Assembly: GCA_003258725.1 (NCBI GenBank)
Contig: QHMG01000005.1
Location: 186,001-250,000, forward strand
Direction of reading: 5' to 3'
DNA: 64,000 bases
Source: Candidatus Melainabacteria bacterium
Lineage (GTDB): Bacteria; Cyanobacteriota; Vampirovibrionia; Gastranaerophilales; Gastranaerophilaceae
The notes under the pieces: model-generated
Databases searched by the model: none
Told to the model about the DNA's origin: nothing
What the model saw: only the letters and a program-made list of their open reading frames with translations
In this document: positions 44,332 to 53,469 of the stretch, piece after piece
Position numbering within the stretch: position 1 is the first letter of the stretch
Layout: each line of letters begins with the position of its first letter
Translations under genes and position numbers: made by a program

Positions 44332-46227
44332 TTACAAAACTTTTCTTGAGCTGTCTTCAACCTTCATATCAACAATTTGACCTGCGGCTGTAAAGATTAC
44401 AGAGTAAACTATGCCTTGAAGTGTAACTTTACCTGAACCTAAATATTCCATTCCGCAATCAACAGCAATGTCAGCCATACCTGTTAAAGCCATTTCTGAA
44501 ACTTTTGCTGCCTTACCAGACATTTTTGCAATAGGTGAAACTAATGCCTCTATGCTTTTATAGCATAATTGGTTTACAATAGCGGTTGTGCCGTCAATTG
44601 CTGTCCATTTTAAGGTTTCTTTTAATTCTTTTTGTGTCATTCCTTGTTTTGAAGATAATCTATCACTTCCGTAAACAGCTAAGTCTGCAGCTGAGTGCAT
44701 TGCTGCAATCTTTAATGTTGGAATTACCCCTGTTCCTGCTGTCATCAACCAAATTGGTATTGAAGCTGAACATAAAATTGTATCTTGAACTAAAAGTTCA
44801 GACCATTTTTGTGAGGCTCTATAATCTTCAACACGTTTTGCAATATCGTTATCAACACCAAATGCTGCATAATATGAATTTTCATATTCATTTTTCATTT
44901 CCATTAAAGATTTTTTGCCTAAAGCATTTCTTGTATTTTGGTGTAAACGCTTTTCATATCGGTTTGCCATACGTTGAAGTACGTCATATTTATCATTCAA
45001 AGTTGATTTAGGTGTAATTTTGTAATCCTTCATTGTTTTTTGAATTTCAGCTTTACCCTTTTCGACATTACCTTTTCCAACAAAGTTAGCAAAAGCATTC
45101 AAGTTGCGTTCATACATTTCTTGTCTTGATTCAACTACAATAGGTGCGCTTGCTGTGTATGGAGAGCTAAGTTTATCGGTTAAAGGTTTTTTGTTCAACA
45201 AGTCTGGAACTGCAGATTTGAAGTTGTTTTCAACTGTCGCAATCAATGATGCTGCAACAAATTTTTCTTCTTTATCTTTGTAAGTTGCAATTAATTCGGG
45301 ATCATATTCAATATTAAATATTTCTTTGAATTTTTTGTTGTAATCTTTTGTTCCTACAAGTTTGTTTAACTCGCCAACTTGACCTTTGAAGGTGTCAATA
45401 TCTTCTTTTACTAAATGTGCTTGGTTTTCAGATTTCCATAATTTTTTAATTTGTTCACCAAGTTTTGCAGACCAACCGTCATATTCTTGTTGGGCTTGCA
45501 ATGATTTTTCAGCTTTTTTAGCGGTTGTAGATAGGATTTTTGTTGTGTATGTTTGAGTTGTTTTTATATCAGCTTTCTTTATATCAGCTCTTTCTTCAGC
45601 AGTTAAATTACTTTTGTTTTCAATCGCTTGAACAAAAGCATTTGTAATTTTGTTTAAATGTTTTGCTTTTACGGGTAACAAAACTGTATCAAATTGGTCC
45701 TGTAATTCTTCATCAAATCTTGTTTTATAGTGCTCTGTTTGAACCCCTACGATTTTTCCGTTAGAAACTAATCTGTCGATGATACCATTTACTGCTTTAA
45801 TTCTTGTTTCAGGATAGTCTGCTACTTCAGAACAAATCGCACCAATTAAAGACATTTTTGGTGAAATTTTGTTATACGCCTTTATTGTAGGGATAACATT
45901 TTTGTTATCAATTTTTGCGTATTCTTTTTTGAAAGCATTTGTCGATACAGCCCCAAAATTAGATTTGAAAATTTCTTTCAAATTAGTAGCTATTTCTTGC
46001 CCTTGCTCATACTTATTTTTCTTTTTACCCTCAAAGGAAATGTTTGTTAATTTATCTGATAAAGTCTCTACTTGAGTTTGCTTATCCAATCGGGCGGATT
46101 TTGTAAATACATCTTTTCCTAGTGGAGATTTAATAGGAGACGAATACGACAAAAATCTAGGCGCACTACATTGTACCCCAATTTGAGCATTATTCGATTT
46201 TGTAATAATCGGTTGTATTTTTAGCAT
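44332..46227 (-). CDS. Toxin-delivery-like protein, paralogue of the middle of the 1678-residue protein
   Basis: 631 residues. From ~70 to the end it is collinear with residues ~540-1130 of the large protein: helical domain GQEIATNLKEIFKS..., YNKISPKMSLIGAIC; then ERNLNAFANFVGKGN (large protein: RELNHFANFIGMGN); NEYENSYYAAFG; hydrophobic segment ASIPIWLMTAGTGVIPTLKI; SDRLSSKQGMTQKELKETL; GSGKVTLQGIVYSVIFTAAG. It lacks the EF-hand, YD, LysM, lipase and toxin modules. The N-terminus has no signal peptide and a NISFEGKKK motif. No clear Shine-Dalgarno. Together with the next gene it forms a split version of the large protein. Confidence 0.65.
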   Translation of the reverse strand: MLKIQPIITKSNNAQIGVQCSAPRFLSYSSPIKSPLGKDVFTKSARLDKQTQVETLSDKLTNISFEGKKKNKYEQGQEIATNLKEIFKSNFGAVSTNAFKKEYAKIDNKNVIPTIKAYNKISPKMSLIGAICSEVADYPETRIKAVNGIIDRLVSNGKIVGVQTEHYKTRFDEELQDQFDTVLLPVKAKHLNKITNAFVQAIENKSNLTAEERADIKKADIKTTQTYTTKILSTTAKKAEKSLQAQQEYDGWSAKLGEQIKKLWKSENQAHLVKEDIDTFKGQVGELNKLVGTKDYNKKFKEIFNIEYDPELIATYKDKEEKFVAASLIATVENNFKSAVPDLLNKKPLTDKLSSPYTASAPIVVESRQEMYERNLNAFANFVGKGNVEKGKAEIQKTMKDYKITPKSTLNDKYDVLQRMANRYEKRLHQNTRNALGKKSLMEMKNEYENSYYAAFGVDNDIAKRVEDYRASQKWSELLVQDTILCSASIPIWLMTAGTGVIPTLKIAAMHSAADLAVYGSDRLSSKQGMTQKELKETLKWTAIDGTTAIVNQLCYKSIEALVSPIAKMSGKAAKVSEMALTGMADIAVDCGMEYLGSGKVTLQGIVYSVIFTAAGQIVDMKVEDSSRKVL

Positions 46228-46342
46228 GCAAAAAACAAATATATTTCCTATCTATATTCTATTGAAAGCCCCTAAAAAAATAATTTGTTGTCATGCCTTA
46301 TTATTATTTACAATATTTAACAATTAAAATTTTAATAGATGT

Positions 46343-46362
46343 TATAATTGTGTATACACAAT
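46343..46362 (+). promoter_or_regulatory. Extended -10 box overlapping a perfect palindrome
   Basis: TGTTATAAT (TATAAT at 46343-46348) is followed at once by ATTGTGTATACACAAT (46347-46362), a perfect 16-bp palindrome covering the expected start site. A repressor bound here would block the promoter of the GT-C-like gene. Confidence 0.55.
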
Positions 46363-46380
46363 TTGAGATTAAGGAGTGGT

Positions 46381-48519
46381 ATGTTAACCTTTTTGTTTAT
46401 ATTGTCATTTTTGATGATTTTTTTGACAGGATATCTTATTGCAAGTCTTTTAGATAAAGACAAGTCTATAAAAGGTTTAATTTATGTTTTTATAAGCGCT
46501 TTTGCACAAATAATTTTTATTGCAGAAATTTTATCAATGTTTAAGCCAATGCTAAAGCCTTATCCGTTTTTAACTTGCAATGTTGTAATACTATTTTTAG
46601 TTTTAATTGCTTGGCTTGTTGCAGGAAAACCTCTTTGGAGTGTAGATTGCAGACCTACATTTAGAAGGGTTAAAACTTGTTTTAATTTAGATAAAAGTTT
46701 TTATATTCTACTAGCAGGCTGGTTATTTTTAGTAGGAATCTCTCTATTCATTTGTTTCTTTGATTCAGGCGCAAGCGGAGATGGTAAAATTTATCATATT
46801 TTAAGAGCTGTTCATTATGCTATAAATAACAGTATCAATCATTTTCCAACTTCTGAATTTAGAAATAACGTATTCCCTTTTAATTCAGAAATTATGTACT
46901 CTTGGATTTACATGTTCTTACATAGAACTGCATTTTTGGGATTTTTCTCTTTTACAGGGTATATTTTTTCAATGATTGGTGTTTACAAATTAATGGAGTA
47001 CTTTAAAATTTGTGTGCGCAGGCGCTTATGGACATTGTTTATTTTGTCGTCTTTTGCTTGCGTATTGCTTCAAATGTGCGATACCGAAACAGATATTATA
47101 ATTGCAGCGCTTGTTACAAACACAATGTTCTTATTTTTAGATGCATTAAAAAATAAAAATAAAATTACGTTGTTTATGTCAGCTTTGTGTTATGCAATTG
47201 CAATCGGTACAAAGTCAACAGGTGGTTTAACAGTACCAGCAATGACATTTTTCGTTTTGTTGTTTATTTTTAAATATAAAAACTTTAAGTATCTTTTGTA
47301 TTATATTTTGTTTGGTGCAATAAACTTTGCTTTGTTTGGGGCTTATAACTATATTATGAATTATTATGCATACGGTAATTTTATTGCTAATGCCGGTGCG
47401 GTTGCAATTCAAACAAATGTATATGGTTTAAAAGGTACTTTAGCAAACTTTATAAGACATTGTTATACCTTTGTTGATTTTACTGGGTTTAATATAACAG
47501 AAGAATTCAAGTCATACTTAGATTACGGTAGAGATTTAATTCTGACATCAGCTCAAGTTAGCACTATTCCAGAAAGAATTTCTAGCCGTCCAGAATTGTT
47601 TGCGAACAACCTTGTGTTAACTCCATTCTGTGGTTGTGGAGTGTTAGGAATTTTAATTTTAATTCCTTGTTGGTTCTTATCTTTCATGCAACCAATCAAA
47701 TATAGAAAACATTTTGCACGTGTGATGCTGTTATTTGGAATTTTGTTGTTTATAAACTTAATGAGTTTGTCAGCAACAATTGCGTTTATGCAGGCAAATA
47801 TAAGGTTTATAACAACATTCATTATAATATCGTCTCCAATTTTGTGTATGTCGTACTTTAGAAGTCGTTGGAGTCCTATAAAAATGGTGTTTATTATAAT
47901 TGCAGTCTATGCGTTTATATTTTCATCAACACATAACATCATTAAAACTCCGTCAGTTGCAATTCCTCAAATTATCAAGCACCCTACAAAGTTAAGAGAA
48001 ATTAGAGAGGAATGGTATTGTTATGGTTTGCACCTTGATAAATTGGGACGTCCTCGTAAATATCCTGATGCAATGTGTGATTTGTATAAAGATATTAAGG
48101 AGTATGGCTATTCACCTAAAAATAAAATCTTAATACTTGGTTCTGCTGGGGAAACTTTAATAAAGCCGTTATTATTAAATTATAGTGGCTGGAATATAGA
48201 TACAAATGTTTTATATCCGCATTATGATAGGATAAACTTTGAAGATTATAATTTAATTGTTTATCCAACCTTTGGACAGGTTACAGATGAATATAATGAT
48301 AATAATGACCCTAAATTACAAAAAGATATTGCTAAAAAATTGTTAAAAAGTAATGAATATGCTTGCTTTTATGAAGGTAAAAATAAATTAAATAATCCAT
48401 TGCAAATAAAATGTCAACTTAGCGATATTTTCTTGAAAAATCGTCATTTCAAACCTATCCTAAGAAATCGTCAATTTATCATAATGGAAAACAAAAATAA
48501 ACCTGCAATAAAGAGATAG
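46381..48519 (+). CDS. GT-C-like membrane glycosyltransferase (paralogue 1)
   Basis: 712 residues from ATG 46381, preceded by AAGGAG. About eleven to thirteen membrane helices fill the first ~540 residues; the last ~170 are soluble. The large first loop has SGASGDGKIYHILRAVHYA and FPTSEFRNNVFPFNSEIMYS, with an acidic residue pair as in GT-C enzymes using lipid-linked sugars. It is collinear with the 49202 product (DGDAKSYHVTRSAFW; FPINSEIVYSW), so the two are duplicates. It lies in a group with a histidine phosphatase relative and manC, suggesting surface glycan assembly. Sugar and acceptor are unknown. Confidence 0.65.
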   Translation: MLTFLFILSFLMIFLTGYLIASLLDKDKSIKGLIYVFISAFAQIIFIAEILSMFKPMLKPYPFLTCNVVILFLVLIAWLVAGKPLWSVDCRPTFRRVKTCFNLDKSFYILLAGWLFLVGISLFICFFDSGASGDGKIYHILRAVHYAINNSINHFPTSEFRNNVFPFNSEIMYSWIYMFLHRTAFLGFFSFTGYIFSMIGVYKLMEYFKICVRRRLWTLFILSSFACVLLQMCDTETDIIIAALVTNTMFLFLDALKNKNKITLFMSALCYAIAIGTKSTGGLTVPAMTFFVLLFIFKYKNFKYLLYYILFGAINFALFGAYNYIMNYYAYGNFIANAGAVAIQTNVYGLKGTLANFIRHCYTFVDFTGFNITEEFKSYLDYGRDLILTSAQVSTIPERISSRPELFANNLVLTPFCGCGVLGILILIPCWFLSFMQPIKYRKHFARVMLLFGILLFINLMSLSATIAFMQANIRFITTFIIISSPILCMSYFRSRWSPIKMVFIIIAVYAFIFSSTHNIIKTPSVAIPQIIKHPTKLREIREEWYCYGLHLDKLGRPRKYPDAMCDLYKDIKEYGYSPKNKILILGSAGETLIKPLLLNYSGWNIDTNVLYPHYDRINFEDYNLIVYPTFGQVTDEYNDNNDPKLQKDIAKKLLKSNEYACFYEGKNKLNNPLQIKCQLSDIFLKNRHFKPILRNRQFIIMENKNKPAIKR

Positions 48520-48536
48520 TTATAACTCTCTGATTG

Positions 48537-48545
48537 TGTTATAAT
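48537..48545 (+). promoter_or_regulatory. Extended -10 box
   Basis: TGTTATAAT about 25 bases before the 48571 ATG, which also has an AAAGGGG ribosome-binding site. Confidence 0.5.
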
Positions 48546-48570
48546 AGTTTTAAATTTAAAAGGGGATGAA

Positions 48571-49191
48571 ATGTTTAAAAGAAAATGTAAAATAACTTTT
48601 ATAGCACACGGTTCAACTATATATTCAGAAGATAATAGATTGACAGATAAATTAGATTATCCGCCATTGAATGAAAATGGCGAATTAGAATTAGAAAAAA
48701 TTGTTGATTTTATCAAGAAAAGGGGATTAAAAACTAACAAAATTTATGCGAGTCCAGCGCTTGTAACAGTTCAAAGTGCCGAAATTTTGGCTGATGAATT
48801 AAAACAAGATTTTGAAACTTTGCCAGATTTATACAACAGAAAATGTGGTATTTGGAGTGGTTTGAGTTTTTCTCAAATTGAAAAGAAATATCCAGATATG
48901 TTAGAACAATTACATCAAAATCCGTTAGGTTTTTGTCCTGAAAACGGCGAAACTATTCATGATTTTAACGAGCGTATTGAAAAGATTATTAACGAAATTA
49001 TTGAAAAGAATTTAAGAGGAAGGGTTATTATTGTAACTCATCCGTCAATTATTCAATCAGCTATCAAAAGTGCGTTAAATATTCCGGCAGAAAATCAATA
49101 CAAAATTTATATTAGACCAGCTTCTGCTACACAAATTAGCTATTACGAAGATTGGGCAAGTTTAATTTATTCTGGCTACAAACCTCTTTAG
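48571..49191 (+). CDS. Histidine phosphatase superfamily protein, altered active site
   Basis: 206 residues with the phosphoglycerate-mutase-like fold: ITFIAHGSTIYSEDNRLT, PPLNENGELELEKI, IYASPALVTVQSAEILADEL, and RVIIVTHPSIIQSAI. The nucleophile motif, normally RHG, reads AHG: the phosphate-binding Arg is Ala. The second Arg after the SSPL-like stretch is also missing (ASPALVTV). The general-acid region and the second His (VTHPS) are kept. It may be inactive, or use another substrate. It lies between two GT-C-like paralogues and is followed by the second after 10 bp, so it probably belongs to their pathway. Confidence 0.75.
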   Translation: MFKRKCKITFIAHGSTIYSEDNRLTDKLDYPPLNENGELELEKIVDFIKKRGLKTNKIYASPALVTVQSAEILADELKQDFETLPDLYNRKCGIWSGLSFSQIEKKYPDMLEQLHQNPLGFCPENGETIHDFNERIEKIINEIIEKNLRGRVIIVTHPSIIQSAIKSALNIPAENQYKIYIRPASATQISYYEDWASLIYSGYKPL

Positions 49192-49201
49192 GAGAAGATA
49201 A

Positions 49202-51343
49202 GTGATACTTTTTTTGACGTCATTATTGCTTGTTTTATTGTCTAGTTATTTTATTTCAGCAATGCTAGATAATAAAAATTTTGCTAGTGGTTTCATTTAT
49301 TTTCTTGTTTGTGCATTTGCACAAATAATTCTTACAACAGAATTGCTTTCTCTTTTTAAGATGTTTAAAGAAATTCCATTTTTGACTCTAAATCTTCTAT
49401 TTTGTGTAACAATTGCTGTGATTTGGATTAAAAAAGGCTGTCCTTACTGGCATGTACATATAAAAAACTTTTTAACTAAGGTTAAAAATTCATTAATGCT
49501 AGACAAATCTTTATTTGTGTTAATTTTTGCGTGGCTATTTTTTATAGCGGTATCCTTCTTTTTATGCGCTATAACAACCGTTACAGATGGTGATGCAAAA
49601 TCTTACCATGTTACAAGGTCTGCTTTTTGGGTTTTGAATTCGACGATTAATCATTATCCTTCAATAGATATAAGAGCCTTAATATTTCCTATAAATTCTG
49701 AAATAGTCTATTCGTGGGTGATTTTATTTACGAAAAATGTTTTATTTTTGGGCTTTTTATCGTTTGCGTTTTATTTCGTGTATATAACAAGTTTATACAA
49801 AATCCTTCACAATTTAATGGGGTATTCTTTAAGGAGGACTTTGTGGGTACTTTTTATCGTAAGTTCTTTAGCTGGAATAATGGTTCAAAGTGCAAGCGTA
49901 CAAACGGATTTGATAGTAGCCTCTTTAATAATGGCAAGTATTTATTTGTTTTGGAGTGGCTTAAAAGATAAAACGATTATTCCTTTAATAATGTCCTCTC
50001 TTTGCTTTGCACTAGCTCTTGGAACGAAGTCTTCTTCAGGATTTTTGGTTTTAGCTGTTGGAATATTCTTTGTTTACTTATCATATAAGTACAAAAATTA
50101 TAAAAATTTACTCGAATTTATTGGTTTTGGCGCTATAAATTTCTTAATCTTTTCAGCTTATAATTATGTATTGAATTATCTTGAATTTAAAAATATATTT
50201 GGTTTTCACGGTGCATTAATTTCTCATCAAAATATTTATGGCATAAAAGGTTTTTGTGCAAACTTAATCAAGCATACGTGGTTATTGTTTGATTTTTCAG
50301 GTGTAAATTGGGAAAATCCTGTCGGTGAATTTATATTGCATACAAAACAAAATTTACTAACAGCCTTGAATTTGCAAAGTGTACCTGACGGAGTTTATTC
50401 TCCTACAAAATATCAGAATGTTTTAAATAACACTTTGGCTGAATCCTTGACTGGGTGTGGACTTTTAGGCTTTATTTTATTTTTACCTTGCTTAATAATT
50501 TCGTTAGTAAAACCGATTTTTAAGCGCAATAAAAAAATAATTTTGAATATGTTTTTTGCAATTTTGTTTGTTGTAGCATTTGTGACAATGTCTGCAAGTA
50601 TTGTATTTATGGTGTTTAACGTTAGATTTATAAATTGCTTTATATTTATAAGTGCGCCGATTTTTGCACTTAGTTATATAAAAAGTAATAAAAATATTTT
50701 CAAATGGCTAATAATTTCTATTGCTTGTTTTTATTTTGTTGCTGTAAGTACTCACTTTTGGTCAAGACCTTTTAACAAAATATTTTCAGCTTTTATAAAA
50801 AATCCAACAAAAATTTCAGAACTTCAAAATGCAATGGATTGTATAAATTGGGATTCAAAAGAACCTAACAATGATGAAACTTGTAGAATGCAAGCCTTAA
50901 TTGAGTATAATTTCAATGATAAAAATAATAAAATAGTCTTTTTCCCAAATTCTCCAGAACCAATTTTACGCTTTCTTTTGATGAATTTGCGAGGTTACAA
51001 TATTGATATTAAAAGCATTGAGGACACAGCTCAAGAAGATTTTGACAAATATAATATTATTATTGCACCAAACAATTGGCAATATTTGAATTTCTACAAA
51101 ACTCCAATTACAGAGTCTAAAAATAAAAATTATAACTGTATGTATAGAAGAGTAGACTATAAAATTGTACCGCCAAATTTGGCGAACGACTATACATATA
51201 CATCTCTTTGTAAGTTTACTGAAACATTTTCAGAAAAATACAAATTTGAAGAAGTAACTTCATTTGATGATATTACCGAAAAAATGCGCTACGTATTTTA
51301 TGTCAATAGGCGCAATTTACCTCATACAAATAGAATTAATTAA
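49202..51343 (+). CDS. GT-C-like membrane glycosyltransferase (paralogue 2)
   Basis: 713 residues, GTG start with AGGAGA six bases upstream. Same layout as the 46381 product: N-terminal helices, first loop with VTDGDAKSYHVTRSAFW and INSEIVYSWVILF, a conserved LGTKSSSGFLVLAVG segment (LGTKSTGG in the first copy gives IGTKSTGGL), and a soluble C-terminus ending in a basic tail. The paralogy to 46381 is clear by alignment of the loops and of the ANF/KHxxxxF segment. It is likely a polyprenyl-sugar transferase, but the substrate is unknown. Its end overlaps the convergent manC by 4 bp. Confidence 0.65.
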   Translation: MILFLTSLLLVLLSSYFISAMLDNKNFASGFIYFLVCAFAQIILTTELLSLFKMFKEIPFLTLNLLFCVTIAVIWIKKGCPYWHVHIKNFLTKVKNSLMLDKSLFVLIFAWLFFIAVSFFLCAITTVTDGDAKSYHVTRSAFWVLNSTINHYPSIDIRALIFPINSEIVYSWVILFTKNVLFLGFLSFAFYFVYITSLYKILHNLMGYSLRRTLWVLFIVSSLAGIMVQSASVQTDLIVASLIMASIYLFWSGLKDKTIIPLIMSSLCFALALGTKSSSGFLVLAVGIFFVYLSYKYKNYKNLLEFIGFGAINFLIFSAYNYVLNYLEFKNIFGFHGALISHQNIYGIKGFCANLIKHTWLLFDFSGVNWENPVGEFILHTKQNLLTALNLQSVPDGVYSPTKYQNVLNNTLAESLTGCGLLGFILFLPCLIISLVKPIFKRNKKIILNMFFAILFVVAFVTMSASIVFMVFNVRFINCFIFISAPIFALSYIKSNKNIFKWLIISIACFYFVAVSTHFWSRPFNKIFSAFIKNPTKISELQNAMDCINWDSKEPNNDETCRMQALIEYNFNDKNNKIVFFPNSPEPILRFLLMNLRGYNIDIKSIEDTAQEDFDKYNIIIAPNNWQYLNFYKTPITESKNKNYNCMYRRVDYKIVPPNLANDYTYTSLCKFTETFSEKYKFEEVTSFDDITEKMRYVFYVNRRNLPHTNRIN

Positions 51344-52734
51344 ACTCTACCGTACATATCTTCGTAACGAACAATATCTTCTTCAAGTAACGGTGAACCT
51401 ATTTGAAGTTCAATAATTTCCACATCATCGTCTGTTAAGTTTTGAAGTGAATGTTTTTCTGTAACCGCAATATCAACGCTATCGCCAACTTTTAAGTTCA
51501 AAGTTTCATCTCCACGAATAACCGTTGCGTTACCTAAAGCTACAACCCAATGTTCAGCCCTGTGATTGTGAGATTGTAGAGATAATTTTTGATGAGGATT
51601 TACGTGGATTTTTTTAGTTAAGAATCCTTCTCCGCTAGAAATTACTGAATAATAACCCCAAGGTCTGTAAACTGTTTTGTGAACCTTGTGAGTTTCGTTA
51701 TTATCTTGTCTTAAATGTTCATAAATCTTTTTAACGTCTTGAGTGTTGTCACGTCTGCAAGCTAAAACTGCATCTTCTGTTTCAACGATAACGGTGTCTT
51801 CTAGACCTATTGTAGCGACAAGTTTTGAAGATGAATATACTAAACAGTTTTTAGAATCCTCGTCCATAACATTTCCGATAAATACGTTTCCGTTTTTATC
51901 TTTGTCTTTTACATCATAAATTGCTTGCCAAGAGCCTAAATCGTTCCAATCACTTTCAAGTTTTACTAATGCAATTTTGTTAGATTTTTCCATTACAGCG
52001 TAGTCAACAGAAATGCTTGGCATTTTGTCAAAAGAATTGAATGGAATTTCTTCGGATTTAGAAAAATCAAATTCATCTAATAGGTTGTAAATTTCAGGAC
52101 TTGCTTTTTGTAATTCCTCAAAAAATACAGAAGTCTTGAACATGAACATACCGCTGTTCCAGAAATAAGTTCCAGCGTCTAAATATTTTTTTGCAGTTTC
52201 TGCGTTTGGTTTTTCAACAAATTGTTTAACTTTAAAACCGCCTTCTAATTGTTCATCGGTGATGTTTACGTAACCATAACCTGTTTCTGGATAAGTTGGT
52301 TTTACTCCAAAAGTAACAATGTAACCTTCTTTTGCAAGTTTTTCTCCACGCATAACTGTTGTTTTGAATGCACCTAAATTTTTGATTAAAGGATCAGAAG
52401 GCACAACCAAAATGATAGGGTCATCTTCTTTAGCTTTTGATTTTATATATTTTGTTGCAACTGCAATTGCAGGTGCTGTATTTTTAGCAACAGGTTCTGC
52501 CAAAACATGAGATTTTTTGCTCATAGATTGCATTTGATATCTAACATTTGAAAGATGTTTTGCGTTAGTAATTGCAATGATATTTTCTGACGGAGTAAAG
52601 CAAGCAAGCCTTTCAAATGAAGCCTGTAATAAACTTTTTTCCATGTTTAAATTCAACAATTGTTTTGGATATAGTTCTCTTGATAATGGCCATAATCTAC
52701 TACCTGAACCACCTGCTAATATTAAACCGTACAT
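51340..52734 (-). CDS. manC: Mannose-1-phosphate guanylyltransferase / mannose-6-phosphate isomerase
   Basis: 464 residues. The N-terminal nucleotidyltransferase has the pyrophosphorylase signature LILAGGSGSRLWPLSRELYP and later FVEKPNAETAKKYL. The C-terminal cupin domain of the isomerase part has RPWGYYSVISSGEGF, QKLSLQSHNHRAEHW and VVALGNATVIRG. It makes GDP-mannose, the precursor of mannose, fucose and related sugars in surface glycans. It is convergent with the second GT-C-like gene; the 52.7-53.1 kb gap follows on its 5' side. Confidence 0.92.
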   Translation of the reverse strand: MYGLILAGGSGSRLWPLSRELYPKQLLNLNMEKSLLQASFERLACFTPSENIIAITNAKHLSNVRYQMQSMSKKSHVLAEPVAKNTAPAIAVATKYIKSKAKEDDPIILVVPSDPLIKNLGAFKTTVMRGEKLAKEGYIVTFGVKPTYPETGYGYVNITDEQLEGGFKVKQFVEKPNAETAKKYLDAGTYFWNSGMFMFKTSVFFEELQKASPEIYNLLDEFDFSKSEEIPFNSFDKMPSISVDYAVMEKSNKIALVKLESDWNDLGSWQAIYDVKDKDKNGNVFIGNVMDEDSKNCLVYSSSKLVATIGLEDTVIVETEDAVLACRRDNTQDVKKIYEHLRQDNNETHKVHKTVYRPWGYYSVISSGEGFLTKKIHVNPHQKLSLQSHNHRAEHWVVALGNATVIRGDETLNLKVGDSVDIAVTEKHSLQNLTDDDVEIIELQIGSPLLEEDIVRYEDMYGRV

Positions 52735-52816
52735 AATTTCTCCTAATTTACTTCCTCTATGTAGAAAAATTATAACATAAAAAAATCTATTGAAAAATAA
52801 TTACTAAGAACAAAAA

Positions 52817-52979
52817 GAGACCCTGAAATACTCTTGGATTATTCGGGTTGTCGTGGGAGTAACGTCCCACTCCAACTTGCGGGTTACACTTCATTTCACC
52901 CTACCGAAAATCCGCAATTCAGGGTGACATAAAGTAGAATACTAAACCATAATGTCATTCTGAACTCGTTTCAGAATCT
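52817..52979. repeat. Composite palindromic repeat element
   Basis: Outer arms GAGACCCTGAAATA (52817-52830) and AATTCAGGGTGACAT (52916-52930) enclose an inner hairpin GTGGGA-GTAACG-TCCCAC (52853-52870). A second unit GTCATTCTGAA...TTTCAGAATC (52953-52979) follows. The same two units recur at 54642-54706, 55063-55144 and 56923-57003. Confidence 0.75.
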
Positions 52980-53039
52980 CAATTATAAACAAATATTAAA
53001 GTACCACTTGAATTTCAATCATGTTTTACATAAGATTAT

Positions 53040-53063
53040 TTTACAGGCTTTGGCACCTGTAAA
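53040..53063 (+). promoter_or_regulatory. Leader hairpin of rplS
   Basis: Stem TTTACAGG / CCTGTAAA with loop CTTTGGCA, 49 bases before the rplS ATG. It could be an autoregulatory L19 leader, as known in other phyla, but no established leader family is recognised. Confidence 0.4.
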
Positions 53064-53112
53064 TTTCGCAACCAAAAAGAAGATAAATACAAGAATATAA
53101 AGGAATTTGAAA

Positions 53113-53469
53113 ATGAACAATCCGATTATTGATGAATTAGAAAAACAATTCAAAAAAGAAGAATTACCACAAATGAATCCTGGTGATACTGTAAAAGTAT
53201 TCGTAAGAATCGTTGAAGGTAACAAAGAAAGAACCCAAGCATTTGAAGGTACTATTATTAAAGAACACGGTGCTGGTTTAAACAGAACAATTACTGTAAG
53301 AAAAGTATTCCAAGGTGTAGGCGTTGAACGTGTATTCTTAATCCACTCTCCAAGAATTGACAAAATTCAAGTGTTAAGAAAAGGTGACGTAAGACGTGCT
53401 AAATTATATTACTTAAGAGAACGTTCAGGTAAAGCAACTCGTATTAAGGAAAAAATTGAAAAAAGATAG
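53113..53469 (+). CDS. rplS: Ribosomal protein bL19
   Basis: 118 residues at the 30S-50S interface of the ribosome. Conserved segments are PGDTVKVFVRIVEGNKERTQ, FEGTIIKEHGAGLNRTITVR and VERVFLIHSPRIDKIQVLR. ATG 53113 with AAAGGAA ahead is chosen; the frame's TTG at 53107 is not needed. The end overlaps the TTG start of the rbgA gene by 14 bp. Confidence 0.95.
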   Translation: MNNPIIDELEKQFKKEELPQMNPGDTVKVFVRIVEGNKERTQAFEGTIIKEHGAGLNRTITVRKVFQGVGVERVFLIHSPRIDKIQVLRKGDVRRAKLYYLRERSGKATRIKEKIEKR

